62,849 bases of DNA from an uncultured Clostridia bacterium (GTDB lineage: Bacteria; Bacillota; Clostridia; UBA1381): contig CANRKO010000008.1 in NCBI GenBank assembly GCA_947631235.1, positions 1-62,849 of the forward strand, in the 5' to 3' direction. The translations under genes were made by a program, and so were the position numbers. Position 1 is the first letter of the stretch, and each line of letters starts with the position of its first letter. This document shows, in pieces, positions 25,239 through 33,898 of this stretch. The notes below the pieces were generated by a model. That model did not search any database. It worked only from the letters and a program-made list of their open reading frames with translations, and was not told the origin of the DNA.

Positions 25239-25256
25239 AGGAGGTCGATGTAAGAT

Positions 25257-25979
25257 ATGGGCTACGGATTTAAAATTATGGTAAGCGGAAAATACGCGTG
25301 CTTTACCCGCCCCGAAATGAAAACGGAGAGGGTGAGCTATGACGTTCCGACGCCGGGCGCTATGGAAGGACTTATCAAGAGCATTTACTGGAAACCCGCG
25401 TTTCGGATCGTGGTGGACAAAATCGTGGTGTTCAGTCCGATTAAATTTATCAACATACGCCGTAACGAGGTAAAGGAAAAGGTAAGTTTTTCCGGCGTGA
25501 AAAAGCAGATGAAGGACGGGCAGGAGCGAGCCGGACTGTACACATCGGAAATCAGAAGTCAGCGCGGCAGTATGATTTTGAAGGACGTTCTGTACGGCGT
25601 CGAGTTCCATTTCGAACTAACCGGAATAAGGAGTGAGAATGACGACGAAAGCGAGGAAAAGCATTATAACATAATGCTGCGCAGATTGAAAAAGGGACAG
25701 TTTTTCAGACAGCCGGTTCTCGGCTGCCGCGAGTTCGCGGTTGACAAAATCGAGTTGGTAGACGAGTTCCCGATGGACAGAGTGTCCGAAAAGCTGAAGG
25801 GAGACATTGATCTCGGCTATATGCTGTATCACATGAAATTCCGCGACGGCGGTATCCCGAAGGACAACGACTGGAACGCGCGCAAATTCTCGGACGAGGC
25901 GGACGCGATGTTCTACCGTCCGCATATTATCGACGGGGTGATAGACGTCGCGAAATACAGGGAGATGATGGTATGCTGA
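25257..25979 (+). CDS. cas5c: Cas5c, crRNA-processing Cascade subunit
   Basis: A 240-residue Cas5d/Cas5c protein: GFKIMVSGKYACFTRPEMKT, the core segment YDVPTPGAMEGLIKSIYWKP, and FINIRRNEV. In type I-C, which lacks Cas6, this subunit cuts the repeat hairpin and stays on the crRNA 5' handle. AAGGAGG lies upstream of the ATG. It overlaps cas8c by 7 nt. It should process array transcripts and the stem of pseudo-repeat 2. Confidence 0.96.
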   Translation: MGYGFKIMVSGKYACFTRPEMKTERVSYDVPTPGAMEGLIKSIYWKPAFRIVVDKIVVFSPIKFINIRRNEVKEKVSFSGVKKQMKDGQERAGLYTSEIRSQRGSMILKDVLYGVEFHFELTGIRSENDDESEEKHYNIMLRRLKKGQFFRQPVLGCREFAVDKIELVDEFPMDRVSEKLKGDIDLGYMLYHMKFRDGGIPKDNDWNARKFSDEADAMFYRPHIIDGVIDVAKYREMMVC

Positions 25980-27754
25980 TAAACGCGCTGAATGATTATT
26001 ACGATTTTTTATCCGAGGCGGGAAAAGTCGCGCCGCAAGGCATGTCTTTGCAGAAAATCACTCATATGATAGCGCTCAGAACCGACGGGACGGTAAGCAA
26101 CATCATAGATGTGCGCAAGCGGGGAATACCCGACAAAAAGGGCAAGTCAAAGCTTGAGTCCGTCAATGTCTTTTTGCCGAAACGCGAGCAAAGAACGTCG
26201 GACATTCGCCCCAATATAATAGAACATGATCCGCAGTATATTTTCGGACTGAGTTACGATAAGGGAACGGAAAGTTTCGGTAACGGGAATAAAAGAGACA
26301 AGGAGAAACATGAGCGATTTGTTGAATTGAATTTGGAGTATACCGAAGGAATGACGTCCGACATTGTGACGGCATACAGGAATTTTCTTAAAAACTGGAC
26401 GCCCGAAAATGAGACTGAAAATGCGGCGATTATGAATATCGCGAAAGAATATACGGGCGCGTATTTTATCTTTTGTCTCGACGGTCATCCGGAAATCCTT
26501 TTGCATGATGAGAACGGAGAGATAATGCAAAAGGTTATGAACAACACAGGCGAGGAGGAAAAAGCTGACGGCGTATGCGCGGTGACCGGCAGACCGGCGG
26601 TAATTGCGAAACTGCACGACAAGATAAAAGGAATTAAGGGCGGACAAGCGTCCGGCGGTCTTATCGTGAGTTTTAATAATTCGGCTTTTGAGTCGTACGG
26701 AAAAACGCAGTCGTACAACGGTTCAATATCCAACGATGTGATGAAACGTTACACCGAGGCTCTTAATATTCTGACAGGCGATCCAAAACATCATATTTAT
26801 CTTGACGACTTAACCGTAGTATTCTGGGCGATGTCAAAGGACGACAGTAAAGAAACGGACACACTTATGAGTATGCTCGGTTTCGGAGACGAAAAATCCG
26901 ACGCGGCAGGAACGGACGAATTGATTGAGAACGCATTAAAGGAATTGAGCATGGGACGAAAAATTGATTTGTCAACCGCGGGCATTGATGAAAACGTCAC
27001 GTTTTATGTGACGGGTCTCGCGCCGAACAGTTCGCGAATAGCGCAGAAATTCATATACCGCGACAAATACGGGGAAATTTTTGAAAATGCCGCGATGCAC
27101 CAGCTTGATATGAAAATTGACGGCGGCGGAAAGCAAATATCAATCCGGCGTATGCTGTATGAAATGAAATCGCCCAAGAGCAGAAACGAAACAACGCCTC
27201 CGCCGGTTATCGCGGCGATTTTCGGAGCGATAATTAACAACACGCGTTACCCCGACATTCTGCTTGAAACTATAGTAAGGCGGGTTAAAATCGACAAGTC
27301 AATAAATTACGTGCGAGCCGGAATTGTAAAGGCTTGCATAAACAGAAATTTAAGGTTAAATAAACAAAAGGAGGAAATAAAAGTGTCACTCGACAAAACA
27401 AACACAAATCAGGCGTACCTGTGCGGAAGGCTGTTCGCGGTGCTGGAGCGCATACAGCAGAACGCGCTGGGAAATTTGAACAGAACAATCAAGGACTCAT
27501 ATTTTGCGTCCGCGTGCTCAACGCCGTCGCTGGTATTCCCGAAACTTATATCGCTGGCTCAAAATCATCTTAAAAAAGATGATTTTGCAAAACCCAATAA
27601 TGACCTTGTAGGCGAAATTATAGATATGCTCGGAACGGAATTTCCGTCAACGCTGTCACTTCAGGAACAGGGCAGGTTTATGATAGGCTATTATCAGCAG
27701 GTGCAGGATTTTTTCAGGAAAAAAGATAAACAAGAAGAGACAAATAACGATTGA
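25973..27754 (+). CDS. cas8c: Cas8c, large Cascade subunit
   Basis: A 593-residue Csd1-family protein: MLINALNDYYDFLSEAGKVA, QKITHMIALRTDGTVSNIID near the N terminus, VCAVTGRPAVIAKLHDKIKG, and LIVSFNNSAFESYGKTQ. Csd1 recognises the PAM and helps load target DNA. The last 123 codons include a separate start for Cas11c (see 27383). It overlaps cas5c by 7 nt and is followed by cas7c after 17 nt. Length is normal for the family. Confidence 0.95.
   Translation: MLINALNDYYDFLSEAGKVAPQGMSLQKITHMIALRTDGTVSNIIDVRKRGIPDKKGKSKLESVNVFLPKREQRTSDIRPNIIEHDPQYIFGLSYDKGTESFGNGNKRDKEKHERFVELNLEYTEGMTSDIVTAYRNFLKNWTPENETENAAIMNIAKEYTGAYFIFCLDGHPEILLHDENGEIMQKVMNNTGEEEKADGVCAVTGRPAVIAKLHDKIKGIKGGQASGGLIVSFNNSAFESYGKTQSYNGSISNDVMKRYTEALNILTGDPKHHIYLDDLTVVFWAMSKDDSKETDTLMSMLGFGDEKSDAAGTDELIENALKELSMGRKIDLSTAGIDENVTFYVTGLAPNSSRIAQKFIYRDKYGEIFENAAMHQLDMKIDGGGKQISIRRMLYEMKSPKSRNETTPPPVIAAIFGAIINNTRYPDILLETIVRRVKIDKSINYVRAGIVKACINRNLRLNKQKEEIKVSLDKTNTNQAYLCGRLFAVLERIQQNALGNLNRTIKDSYFASACSTPSLVFPKLISLAQNHLKKDDFAKPNNDLVGEIIDMLGTEFPSTLSLQEQGRFMIGYYQQVQDFFRKKDKQEETNND
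27383..27754 (+). CDS. cas11c: Cas11c, small subunit from an internal start in cas8c
   Basis: Within cas8c and in the same frame, AAAGGAGG (27367-27374) lies 8 nt before GTG 27383, which opens V/M-SLDKTNTNQAYLCGRLFAV and runs to the cas8c stop (123 residues, mostly helical). Type I-C systems are known to make Cas11 from the 3' end of cas8c through such an internal site. An exact ribosome site inside a coding region would be unlikely by chance. The product should line the belly of Cascade and hold the target strand. Confidence 0.85.
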   Translation: MSLDKTNTNQAYLCGRLFAVLERIQQNALGNLNRTIKDSYFASACSTPSLVFPKLISLAQNHLKKDDFAKPNNDLVGEIIDMLGTEFPSTLSLQEQGRFMIGYYQQVQDFFRKKDKQEETNND

Positions 27755-27771
27755 TAAAGGAGAGATTTGAA

Positions 27772-28635
27772 ATGGAAATAATTAAGAACAGATACGAATT
27801 TATAGCGCTTTTTGACGTTGAAAACGGCAATCCGAACGGCGACCCCGACGCGGGAAATATGCCGAGGGTCGACCCCGAAACCGCGCACGGAATAGTTACG
27901 GACGTGTGCATAAAAAGAAAGATACGCAATTATGTCGAGCTTTGCAAGGAAGGAGAGGCGGGATATAATATACTTATTAAAACCGACAAGTCGCTCAACT
28001 CCAAGTTCAAGGCGGCGTATGAGGCGGAAGGACTTGAGACGGGACAAAGCGGCAAAAATCCCGATGACGTAAGACAGGCGCGTGATTATATATGCAGAAA
28101 TTATTTTGATGTGCGCGCGTTCGGCGCGGTAATGAATACGGGTAAAGATCCGTGCGGCATTGTTCGCGGTCCGGTTCAGATCAATTTTGCGAGAAGTATC
28201 GATCCGGTGTACCAGCAGGACATCACGATTACGAGACAGGCGAGAACCACGGAAGAAAGAATGGAAACAGGCGAAACGGAAATGGGCAAAAAGAGCATTG
28301 TTCCCTACGGTCTGTACAAGGCAGAGGGCTATGTGTCGGCGATGCTCGCGCAGAAGGTCACGGGATTTTCAGAGGACGACCTCGAACTTTTGTGGACAGC
28401 GATCATCAATATGTTCGAACACGACCACAGCGCCGCACGCGGTAAAATGTGCATGAGAAAACTCATTGTGTTTAAGCATGAAAGTTCGCTCGGCAACGCT
28501 CCGTCACATGTTCTGTTCGATAAGGTGACGGTTAATAAAAAGGCGGGCGTGGAGTGCCCGAGGTCATACGACGATTACGATGTTACAATCGACAAAAATA
28601 TGCCCGACGGCGTAACGCTTATCGAAAAACTATGA
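27772..28635 (+). CDS. cas7c: Cas7c, crRNA backbone subunit
   Basis: A 287-residue Csd2 protein: FIALFDVENGNPNGDPDAGN, MPRVDPETAHGIVTDVCIKR, and FDVRAFGAVMNTGKDPCGIV. Several copies coat the spacer part of the crRNA. Start set at ATG 27772 behind GGAGAG; the frame opens at TTG 27751. Its stop overlaps the start of cas4 (ATGA). Confidence 0.97.
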   Translation: MEIIKNRYEFIALFDVENGNPNGDPDAGNMPRVDPETAHGIVTDVCIKRKIRNYVELCKEGEAGYNILIKTDKSLNSKFKAAYEAEGLETGQSGKNPDDVRQARDYICRNYFDVRAFGAVMNTGKDPCGIVRGPVQINFARSIDPVYQQDITITRQARTTEERMETGETEMGKKSIVPYGLYKAEGYVSAMLAQKVTGFSEDDLELLWTAIINMFEHDHSAARGKMCMRKLIVFKHESSLGNAPSHVLFDKVTVNKKAGVECPRSYDDYDVTIDKNMPDGVTLIEKL

Positions 28636-29282
28636 CGGTAAATATTCGCTCAATTCAGCACTATATGTATTGTCCGCGGCAGTTTGGGCTGCTTGTATTA
28701 AACCAAGACTGGTCGGAGAACGCGCTCGTCGTAATGGCAAATATTATGCACGAGCGCGTACATTCCGGCAAGCATGAGATCCATTCAAGGGGTAAAATCG
28801 AGTTAAGTTCTGTCTCTCTGTACCATGACGAACTTGACCTGTACGGCATCGCGGATTGTATTGAATTTGTAGAAAGCAAAGCAGGGGTTTATATTGAACA
28901 GCTTGGCGACAAATTCGATGTTAACATAGTTGAATATAAACCTCGTCAACCTGTATCGGGAACAGCAAACGAAACGGACGCTATACAGGTATTTGCACAA
29001 AAACTTTGCGCGGATTACATATGGAATTGTAAAAGTACAGGTTATATATATTACGGGGATACGCATCGCAGGGTAAAGCTGCACTTAAATGAGGAGTATG
29101 ATAAATATTACACGCTGCTGCAAAGACTGATTTCCGAAATGAATGACATTCTTGAAAGCGGCAGTATACCGGCGCGTGTCAAGGGGCAAAAATGCAGTGG
29201 GTGTTCATTGAAAGACGTGTGTATGCCCCAGAACAAAAAATATGCCGTCCGCAGTCTTGTTAAGGAGGAACAGAGTATATGA
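28632..29282 (+). CDS. cas4: Cas4 nuclease (type I-C adaptation)
   Basis: A 216-residue Cas4: N-terminal MYCPRQFGL cysteine, RecB-like motifs (GIADCIEF, VNIVEYKPRQPV) and the C-terminal cluster KCSGCSLKDVCMPQ, giving four cysteines for an iron-sulphur cluster. Cas4 trims prespacers and selects the PAM together with Cas1. The ATG overlaps the cas7c stop by 4 nt, and its stop overlaps cas1 by 4 nt. Confidence 0.96.
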   Translation: MTVNIRSIQHYMYCPRQFGLLVLNQDWSENALVVMANIMHERVHSGKHEIHSRGKIELSSVSLYHDELDLYGIADCIEFVESKAGVYIEQLGDKFDVNIVEYKPRQPVSGTANETDAIQVFAQKLCADYIWNCKSTGYIYYGDTHRRVKLHLNEEYDKYYTLLQRLISEMNDILESGSIPARVKGQKCSGCSLKDVCMPQNKKYAVRSLVKEEQSI

Positions 29283-30301
29283 GAAAGCTTTTGAACTCAC
29301 TGTATATAACCGATGAGAGCATATATCTCACTCTTGACGGAGAAAACATTGTGTGCAGAAAGGATAATAAAATTCAACTTCGAGTACCCTTTTCAAATAT
29401 TGAGGCTGTATACTGTTTCGGCTATCTCGGCTGTTCTCCGGCTTTAATGGGGAAATGTGCAGAATATGGAATACCGATAACCTTCATATCGCCTCAGGGG
29501 CGTTTTCTTGCCAGTGTTCATGGAGCGTCGCACGGCAATATATTGCTGCGAAAGGCACAGTTCGAGAAATTTGCGGATCCTTCCGCGCTATTGCGGCAAA
29601 ATACGGTCGCCGCAAAAATGGCAAATACGAGAAGTGTTGTAAAGAGGACATTAAAGGATTATCCGTCGGTAAATGACGGCGGTAGCCTTTCACATTGTAT
29701 CGAGTTGTTGAATCAATACATAGAAAATGTGTACGAGACCGAAGATGTAAATGAAATTCTCGGCATAGAAGGCCTCGGAGCGAAAGCGTACTTTGATATT
29801 TTCGACAGCCTGATTTTGCACCAAAAAGAGGATTTTCACTTTGCTATGCGCACAAAGCGTCCTCCTTTGGACAGAGTAAACGCGGTACTGTCGTTTTTGT
29901 ATACCATATGGACAAACGACTACGCATCGGCACTTGAAAGCGTGGGATTGGACAGTTATATGGGATTTTATCATTCGGTGCGACCGGGACGAGCATCGCT
30001 TGCGTGCGATCTGGTTGAGGAAAGCCGCTGCATAGTGGAACGGTTCGTTTTGACAATGATCAATTTGAAAATATTAAACACTAAGGATTTTGAAACGCAG
30101 GTCAGCGGCGCGGTATTTCTCAATACGGACGGTAAAAAGAAAATTCTCGCAAAGTGGCAGGAAAAGAAACGCACCGATATAACGCACCCGTATTTAAAAC
30201 AGAAAATAAATCTCGGGCTTTTGCCGTATGCGCAAAGTATGTTGCTTGCGAAGTATATTCGCGGCGAAATTGAGGAATATCCGTGCTATATCGTTAAGTA
30301 G
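29279..30301 (+). CDS. cas1: Cas1 integrase (type I-C)
   Basis: A 340-residue Cas1: MRKLLNSLYITDESIYLTLD, the N-terminal beta domain with PFSNIEAVYCFGYLGCSPAL, and the catalytic helical domain with NAVLSFLYTIWTNDYASALE, VGLDSYMGFYHSVRPGRASL, ACDLVEESR. The metal ligands Glu (in EGLGAKAYFDIF), His (YHSVRPG) and Asp/Glu (LACDLVEE) are present. It inserts new spacers at the leader end of the array. Confidence 0.97.
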   Translation: MRKLLNSLYITDESIYLTLDGENIVCRKDNKIQLRVPFSNIEAVYCFGYLGCSPALMGKCAEYGIPITFISPQGRFLASVHGASHGNILLRKAQFEKFADPSALLRQNTVAAKMANTRSVVKRTLKDYPSVNDGGSLSHCIELLNQYIENVYETEDVNEILGIEGLGAKAYFDIFDSLILHQKEDFHFAMRTKRPPLDRVNAVLSFLYTIWTNDYASALESVGLDSYMGFYHSVRPGRASLACDLVEESRCIVERFVLTMINLKILNTKDFETQVSGAVFLNTDGKKKILAKWQEKKRTDITHPYLKQKINLGLLPYAQSMLLAKYIRGEIEEYPCYIVK

Positions 30302-30319
30302 AGGAAAGGAACTTAAATT

Positions 30320-30610
30320 ATGATGAGTGTGGTTAGCTATGACGTCTCAACAACCGATGTGGCAGGAAAGCGAAGGCTTAGAAAAGTTGCAAAAGAATGT
30401 GTTAATTATGGTCAACGAGTGCAAAATTCCGTTTTTGAGGTTGATGTCAATTACTCAACATTTTTGAAGTTGAAAGACAAATTGGAAAATATTATTGACC
30501 ATGATAAGGACAGCCTCAGAATATACTACCTCGGCAACAACTGGAAAAAGCGCGTCGAGCATATTGGAGCCAAAGCAACGTATGATCCGGAGGGTGCACT
30601 GATTATATGA
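30320..30610 (+). CDS. cas2: Cas2 (type I-C)
   Basis: A 96-residue Cas2: VVSYDVSTTDVAGKRRLRKV, then RVQNSVFEVDVNYSTFLKLK and DKDSLRIYYLGNNW. It bridges two Cas1 dimers in the spacer-integration complex. AGGAAAGGAAC precedes ATG 30320; a second ATG follows directly. Last gene of the operon, 144 nt before the first repeat. Confidence 0.97.
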   Translation: MMSVVSYDVSTTDVAGKRRLRKVAKECVNYGQRVQNSVFEVDVNYSTFLKLKDKLENIIDHDKDSLRIYYLGNNWKKRVEHIGAKATYDPEGALII

Positions 30611-30754
30611 CAAACATGGCGAACCCCAAGCAATATTGAAAATCCAAAAAGGTTCGACCGAAAAATACCTGATTTTTGGTAAAAATCATGCTAAATTTTA
30701 AGAAGGAGTCCGCCGAATTGCGGGGCAAGTGCCGTATATTATACAATATATAGG
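30611..30754 (+). promoter_or_regulatory. CRISPR leader
   Basis: 144 nt between cas2 and the first repeat. It is AT-rich, with CGATTTTTGG-like palindromes and TATATTATACAATATA just before repeat 1. By position it contains the array promoter and Cas1-Cas2 recognition sites. A GGTTCGAC stretch at 30653 resembles one arm of the terminators at 7075 and 22663. Confidence 0.7.
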
Positions 30755-31864
30755 GTCACGCCTCGCAAGAGGCGTGTGAGTTGAAATAACTGAATGCTCA
30801 GTTGGGTAGTAGTTTTAACAGTCACGCCTCGCAAGAGGCGTGTGAGTTGAAATAATCCTTGGAGCTCGGCTCGCTGTTTACAACAGGGTCACGCCTCGCA
30901 AGAGGCGTGTGAGTTGAAATAGGAACAAAGAGCATTGATGAGCTTGCAAAAGAGTCACGCCTCGCAAGAGGCGTGTGAGTTGAAATCAAAAAACTATTGA
31001 CATTTACCGTCTACGGTAGTGTCACGCCTCGCAAGAGGCGTGTGAGTTGAAATAAAAACGATAGAAGCACACGCGATAACGCTTGAAAGTCACGCCTCGC
31101 AAGAGGCGTGTGAGTTGAAATCCTCGTGTATTACGACGCTCGTACACTCCCAATCCGTCACGCCTCGCAAGAGGCGTGTGAGTTGAAATCTTTTTTGTAA
31201 AAGGTAGCCTTGAAATACTTTAAGTCACGCCTCGCAAGAGGCGTGTGAGTTGAAATTATCCGAATTAAATAAATTACAAACACAGGTTAAGTCACGCCTC
31301 GCAAGAGGCGTGTGAGTTGAAATGAGTCGAGCGATACCGTGTTGTTCTCGTCGTTCGTGTCACGCCTCGCAAGAGGCGTGTGAGTTGAAATTGCCATAAC
31401 TGCGAGAACACTTATTATTCCCCCGTCACGCCTCGCAAGAGGCGTGTGAGTTGAAATATTTCCTTTACTGCGGTTTCCAAATCGCCCAAAGTCACGCCTC
31501 GCAAGAGGCGTGTGAGTTGAAATCTTTGTCTGTGGTATACTCTACTGACGTTATGCCGTCACGCCTCGCAAGAGGCGTGTGAGTTGAAACTCCAGTCGGT
31601 TCAGTCCCGCGAACGTGTTTATATGTCACGCCTCGCAAGAGGCGTGTGAGTTGAAACGTGTCAGTACCCAGATAATAGCCATACTTAGAACGTCACGCCT
31701 CGCAAGAGGCGTGTGAGTTGAAATGGGTCAACATCTTTGTTTTTTATCCATTGTGCGACTGAGTCACGCCTCGCAAGAGGCGTGTGAGTTGAAATAAGTC
31801 TTGGCAAACTTTCAAAAGTGAGCGGCGGCGCGTCACGCCTCGCAAGAGGCGTGTGAGTTTAAAC
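30755..31864 (+). CRISPR. Type I-C CRISPR array, 17 repeats and 16 spacers
   Basis: The repeat is 33 nt. A stem CACGCCTC/GAGGCGTG with a GCAA loop is followed by the 3' handle TGAGTTGAAAT. Repeats start at 30755, 30821, 30888, 30954, 31021, 31089, 31157, 31224, 31291, 31359, 31425, 31491, 31558, 31625, 31692, 31763 and 31832. Spacers are 33-36 nt, except one of 38 nt (31725-31762). Repeats 13 and 14 end in C rather than T. The last repeat is degenerate (GTTTAAAC end), which marks the leader-distal side and agrees with transcription from the cas2 side. No spacer obviously matches this window, although all could not be searched. Confidence 0.99.
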
Positions 31865-31865
31865 A

Positions 31866-32369
31866 AAGACGACCTTGCACCGCGCTTGAACTGTCACGGA
31901 AAAAGGACGATAATAAGACCTCAGATAAGATGCAGCACGCGGAGTACAAAACAACGCTCGCTACAAAAATTGTGCCGCGTTCGTTTGACAAATTCCAAGA
32001 AATGAAGTATACTGAGGATAGGATAACGTACAATAGTCTGAAAAAGTCTTATAAGACTGTCAGTGAAATCGAGCGAAAACCATGGAGAGATGAATTAAAA
32101 AATCATACTTCGACTTTAAAAATAACAATATAGAAATGGACTCTCACGCAATATCACGGTTTTTAAAAAGAAAAGACGGTGCAAATGGAATATCATATAC
32201 TTTTGAATATACGGTTGAACAATGTCACAAGAGCGTAAATTCTATACAGTCAAATGGGCGGAAGGTGAAATTTTATAATAACGTCGCAGTTGTATATAAT
32301 AAAAACTATGATACCGTTGTAAGTATAGTAAACAGGAAACATCCAAAAAAGGGTTGGAGTGAAATATAA
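31866..32369 (+). pseudogene. Decayed MuF-type phage head / nuclease toxin C terminus
   Basis: The frame is open from the last CRISPR repeat through LELSRKKDDNKTSDKMQHAE and YKTTLATKIVPRSFDKFQEM to 32133. A second frame continues with SYFDFKNNNIEMDSHAISRF, then KVKFYNNVAVVYNKNYDTVV and NRKHPKKGWSEI to 32369. Adding one A to the A6 run at 32097-32102 joins both frames without a stop, so this is one gene with a frameshift and no 5' end. The first part resembles phage minor head (MuF) proteins. The end resembles the barnase/EndoU/colicin/RelE-type nuclease domain placed at the C terminus of such proteins. Recognition is from memory. The stop overlaps the next gene (TAATG). Confidence 0.6.
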
Positions 32370-32620
32370 TGATTGATGAAGTGCTTGGAATGATACAAAA
32401 ATTTTTAGACGGTAAGTATGATTTAATGGAGTTTTCGTATGACTTGCCCGATTTTCTCGTTGAGCATTATGATGAAATGTACGCCGAAGACGCTGAATCG
32501 ACAGAAATTCTTAACGATAATATTCCGGAGATTTGCGCAGACTATGAAGAATGTTATCCGCCGGAAGATTTCAAGCAAAGGATCCGTACAGAGTATGAGC
32601 GTATAAGTCACGCCTCGTAA
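32369..32620 (+). CDS. Colicin-immunity-like small acidic protein
   Basis: An 83-residue acidic helical protein: MIDEVLGMIQKFLDGKYDLM, EFSYDLPDFLVEHYDEMYAE, DICADYEE-like end and KQRIRTEYERI. The layout (helix, DG, EFS.D.P.....YDE) resembles the bacterial self-protective colicin-like immunity family. The start codon overlaps the stop of the nuclease domain by one base, the usual toxin-immunity arrangement. Inference: it neutralises the upstream nuclease, and kin or phage-derived toxins of the same type. Its 3' end lies on the orphan CRISPR half-repeat. Confidence 0.65.
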   Translation: MIDEVLGMIQKFLDGKYDLMEFSYDLPDFLVEHYDEMYAEDAESTEILNDNIPEICADYEECYPPEDFKQRIRTEYERISHAS

Positions 32621-32640
32621 GAGGCGTGTATTATTTTTTA
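32607..32640 (+). terminator. Orphan CRISPR half-repeat acting as a terminator
   Basis: The sequence equals the first 23 bases of the array repeat except for one loop base (GTAA for GCAA). It lies 740 bases beyond the array. The stem CACGCCTC/GAGGCGTG is followed by TATTATTTTTTA, so it has terminator form. The immunity gene stop lies inside it. Confidence 0.7.
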
Positions 32641-32699
32641 TCTTAAAGTTCATAGATTATGTATGTACTTATTTTGGCAAGGACATACATAACAAAATC

Positions 32700-33449
32700 T
32701 TAATTCAAACCGTTTGCGTCACATACTGCCCGTAATTCTGCCTCTGTTGGGTCTTGAACATACATTTGTATCCATTCCGAACCCATCCAAATCCAATTTT
32801 TGTCCTCGGACAACTGATATTCAAATGTACCTTCTGTTGTCGGTTCTGAGGTCATAGCCATCCATTCTGAACCCCAATGACCTTCTCCTGTCACCTTATT
32901 TACATAATAAATTTGATTTATAACAGATTTACCTGTTGAGTCCTTGAAGTCTGTCAAACCGGAAAAGACCTTATATGCCTCAACTCTTCTGTTACCGCCT
33001 GTTGGAACTTCCAAACCGAGATCCGGCGCAACGCCCTGACCCTCGCCGAGTATGCCGTGCGGCCCTTTTTTCAGCACTACCGCCGTACCGTCCGCTTTTA
33101 TAACGGTATCACCTTCTCTTGCAAATCTTCTTTGCGACACCTCGCCTTCGTGAATTGTGATAGGCTCGTCGTCGCTTGTCGGTTCCGACAGCTCGGGCGG
33201 AGTGTATTGCGGGGTGTTAATGGTAATCGTATTATTCGTAAAACCTACAGTAAAGCCGCCCACCGCGTCGGCAACGTCGCGTAATTTAAAGTATGTGCTG
33301 TCGTTTATGTTATATCCCTCTATTGACTTTTCAACACCGTCAACCTTGATTGGGAACGGGTTCGCCGTAACTGCGTACTCAACCGCAAAACCCGTCAGCG
33401 CGGAACAAACAATGCCGCCTATAATAAAACCTAAAGTAAATCTTTTCAT
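32700..33449 (-). CDS. Secreted stalk-domain protein
   Basis: A 249-residue exported protein: signal anchor MKRFTLGFIIGGIVCSALTG, then a short stalk-like half domain (FPIKVDGVEKSIEGYNINDS, TYFKLRDVADAVGGFTVGF, TITINTP). The rest has no recognised domain but contains a duplicated W-rich motif (GHWGSEWMAMTSEPTTEGTF and NWIWMGSEWIQMYV). Start chosen at ATG 33449 after AAGGGGGAA; the frame opens at 33479. Probably displayed at the cell surface. Function unknown. Confidence 0.8.
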   Translation of the reverse strand: MKRFTLGFIIGGIVCSALTGFAVEYAVTANPFPIKVDGVEKSIEGYNINDSTYFKLRDVADAVGGFTVGFTNNTITINTPQYTPPELSEPTSDDEPITIHEGEVSQRRFAREGDTVIKADGTAVVLKKGPHGILGEGQGVAPDLGLEVPTGGNRRVEAYKVFSGLTDFKDSTGKSVINQIYYVNKVTGEGHWGSEWMAMTSEPTTEGTFEYQLSEDKNWIWMGSEWIQMYVQDPTEAELRAVCDANGLN

Positions 33450-33678
33450 GGAAATTCCCCCTTCGGGAGTATTATACACCGAAACAGCGGAAATTGCAAG
33501 GCAGCGGGAAATGTAATCGAAGAAGAGATTCGCGAAAAATCTCTATTGCAAAGATACGAATATTGGTATATAATGTATTTAAATCCGACAATTTTTCACT
33601 ATTCTTAATATTGCTGTGTCATATTGTGCGGAAGTGGAAGAAAATTACTTTATATGAAAAAATTAGGAGGGATTATTT

Positions 33679-33876
33679 ATGAACGCTTGTGACAACAACA
33701 GACCCTGCCCGTGTACATATGACTGCCCGCGTCACGGGAAATGCTGCGCGTGCGTGGCGCATCACCGTGACAACAATGAGGGCGTGCCGGGATGTTTCTT
33801 TTCAAAAGAGGCGGAGGCAACATACGACAGAAGTATAGAGAATTTAGCAAGGGATAAGGGGCTTTTGCGGAATTAA
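33679..33876 (+). CDS. DUF6485-family cysteine-rich protein
   Basis: A 65-residue protein with about seven cysteines: CDNNRPCPCTYDCPRHGKCC, ACVAHHRDNNEGVPGCFF and YDRSIENLARDKGLL. The CPCTYDC..HGKCC.CV..H pattern with a PGCFF motif is that of DUF6485 proteins, which probably bind metal. TTAGGAGGGATTATTT precedes the ATG. It is 22 nt upstream of the binding-protein gene and may be the first gene of the transporter cluster. Function unknown. Confidence 0.85.
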   Translation: MNACDNNRPCPCTYDCPRHGKCCACVAHHRDNNEGVPGCFFSKEAEATYDRSIENLARDKGLLRN

Positions 33877-33898
33877 ATAATCATAAAGGAGCTTGGAA

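Noticed and set aside
30611..30754. tRNA-like GGTTCGA motif in the CRISPR leader
   Set aside because: No acceptor or anticodon arms can be formed around it; it resembles one arm of the local terminators.
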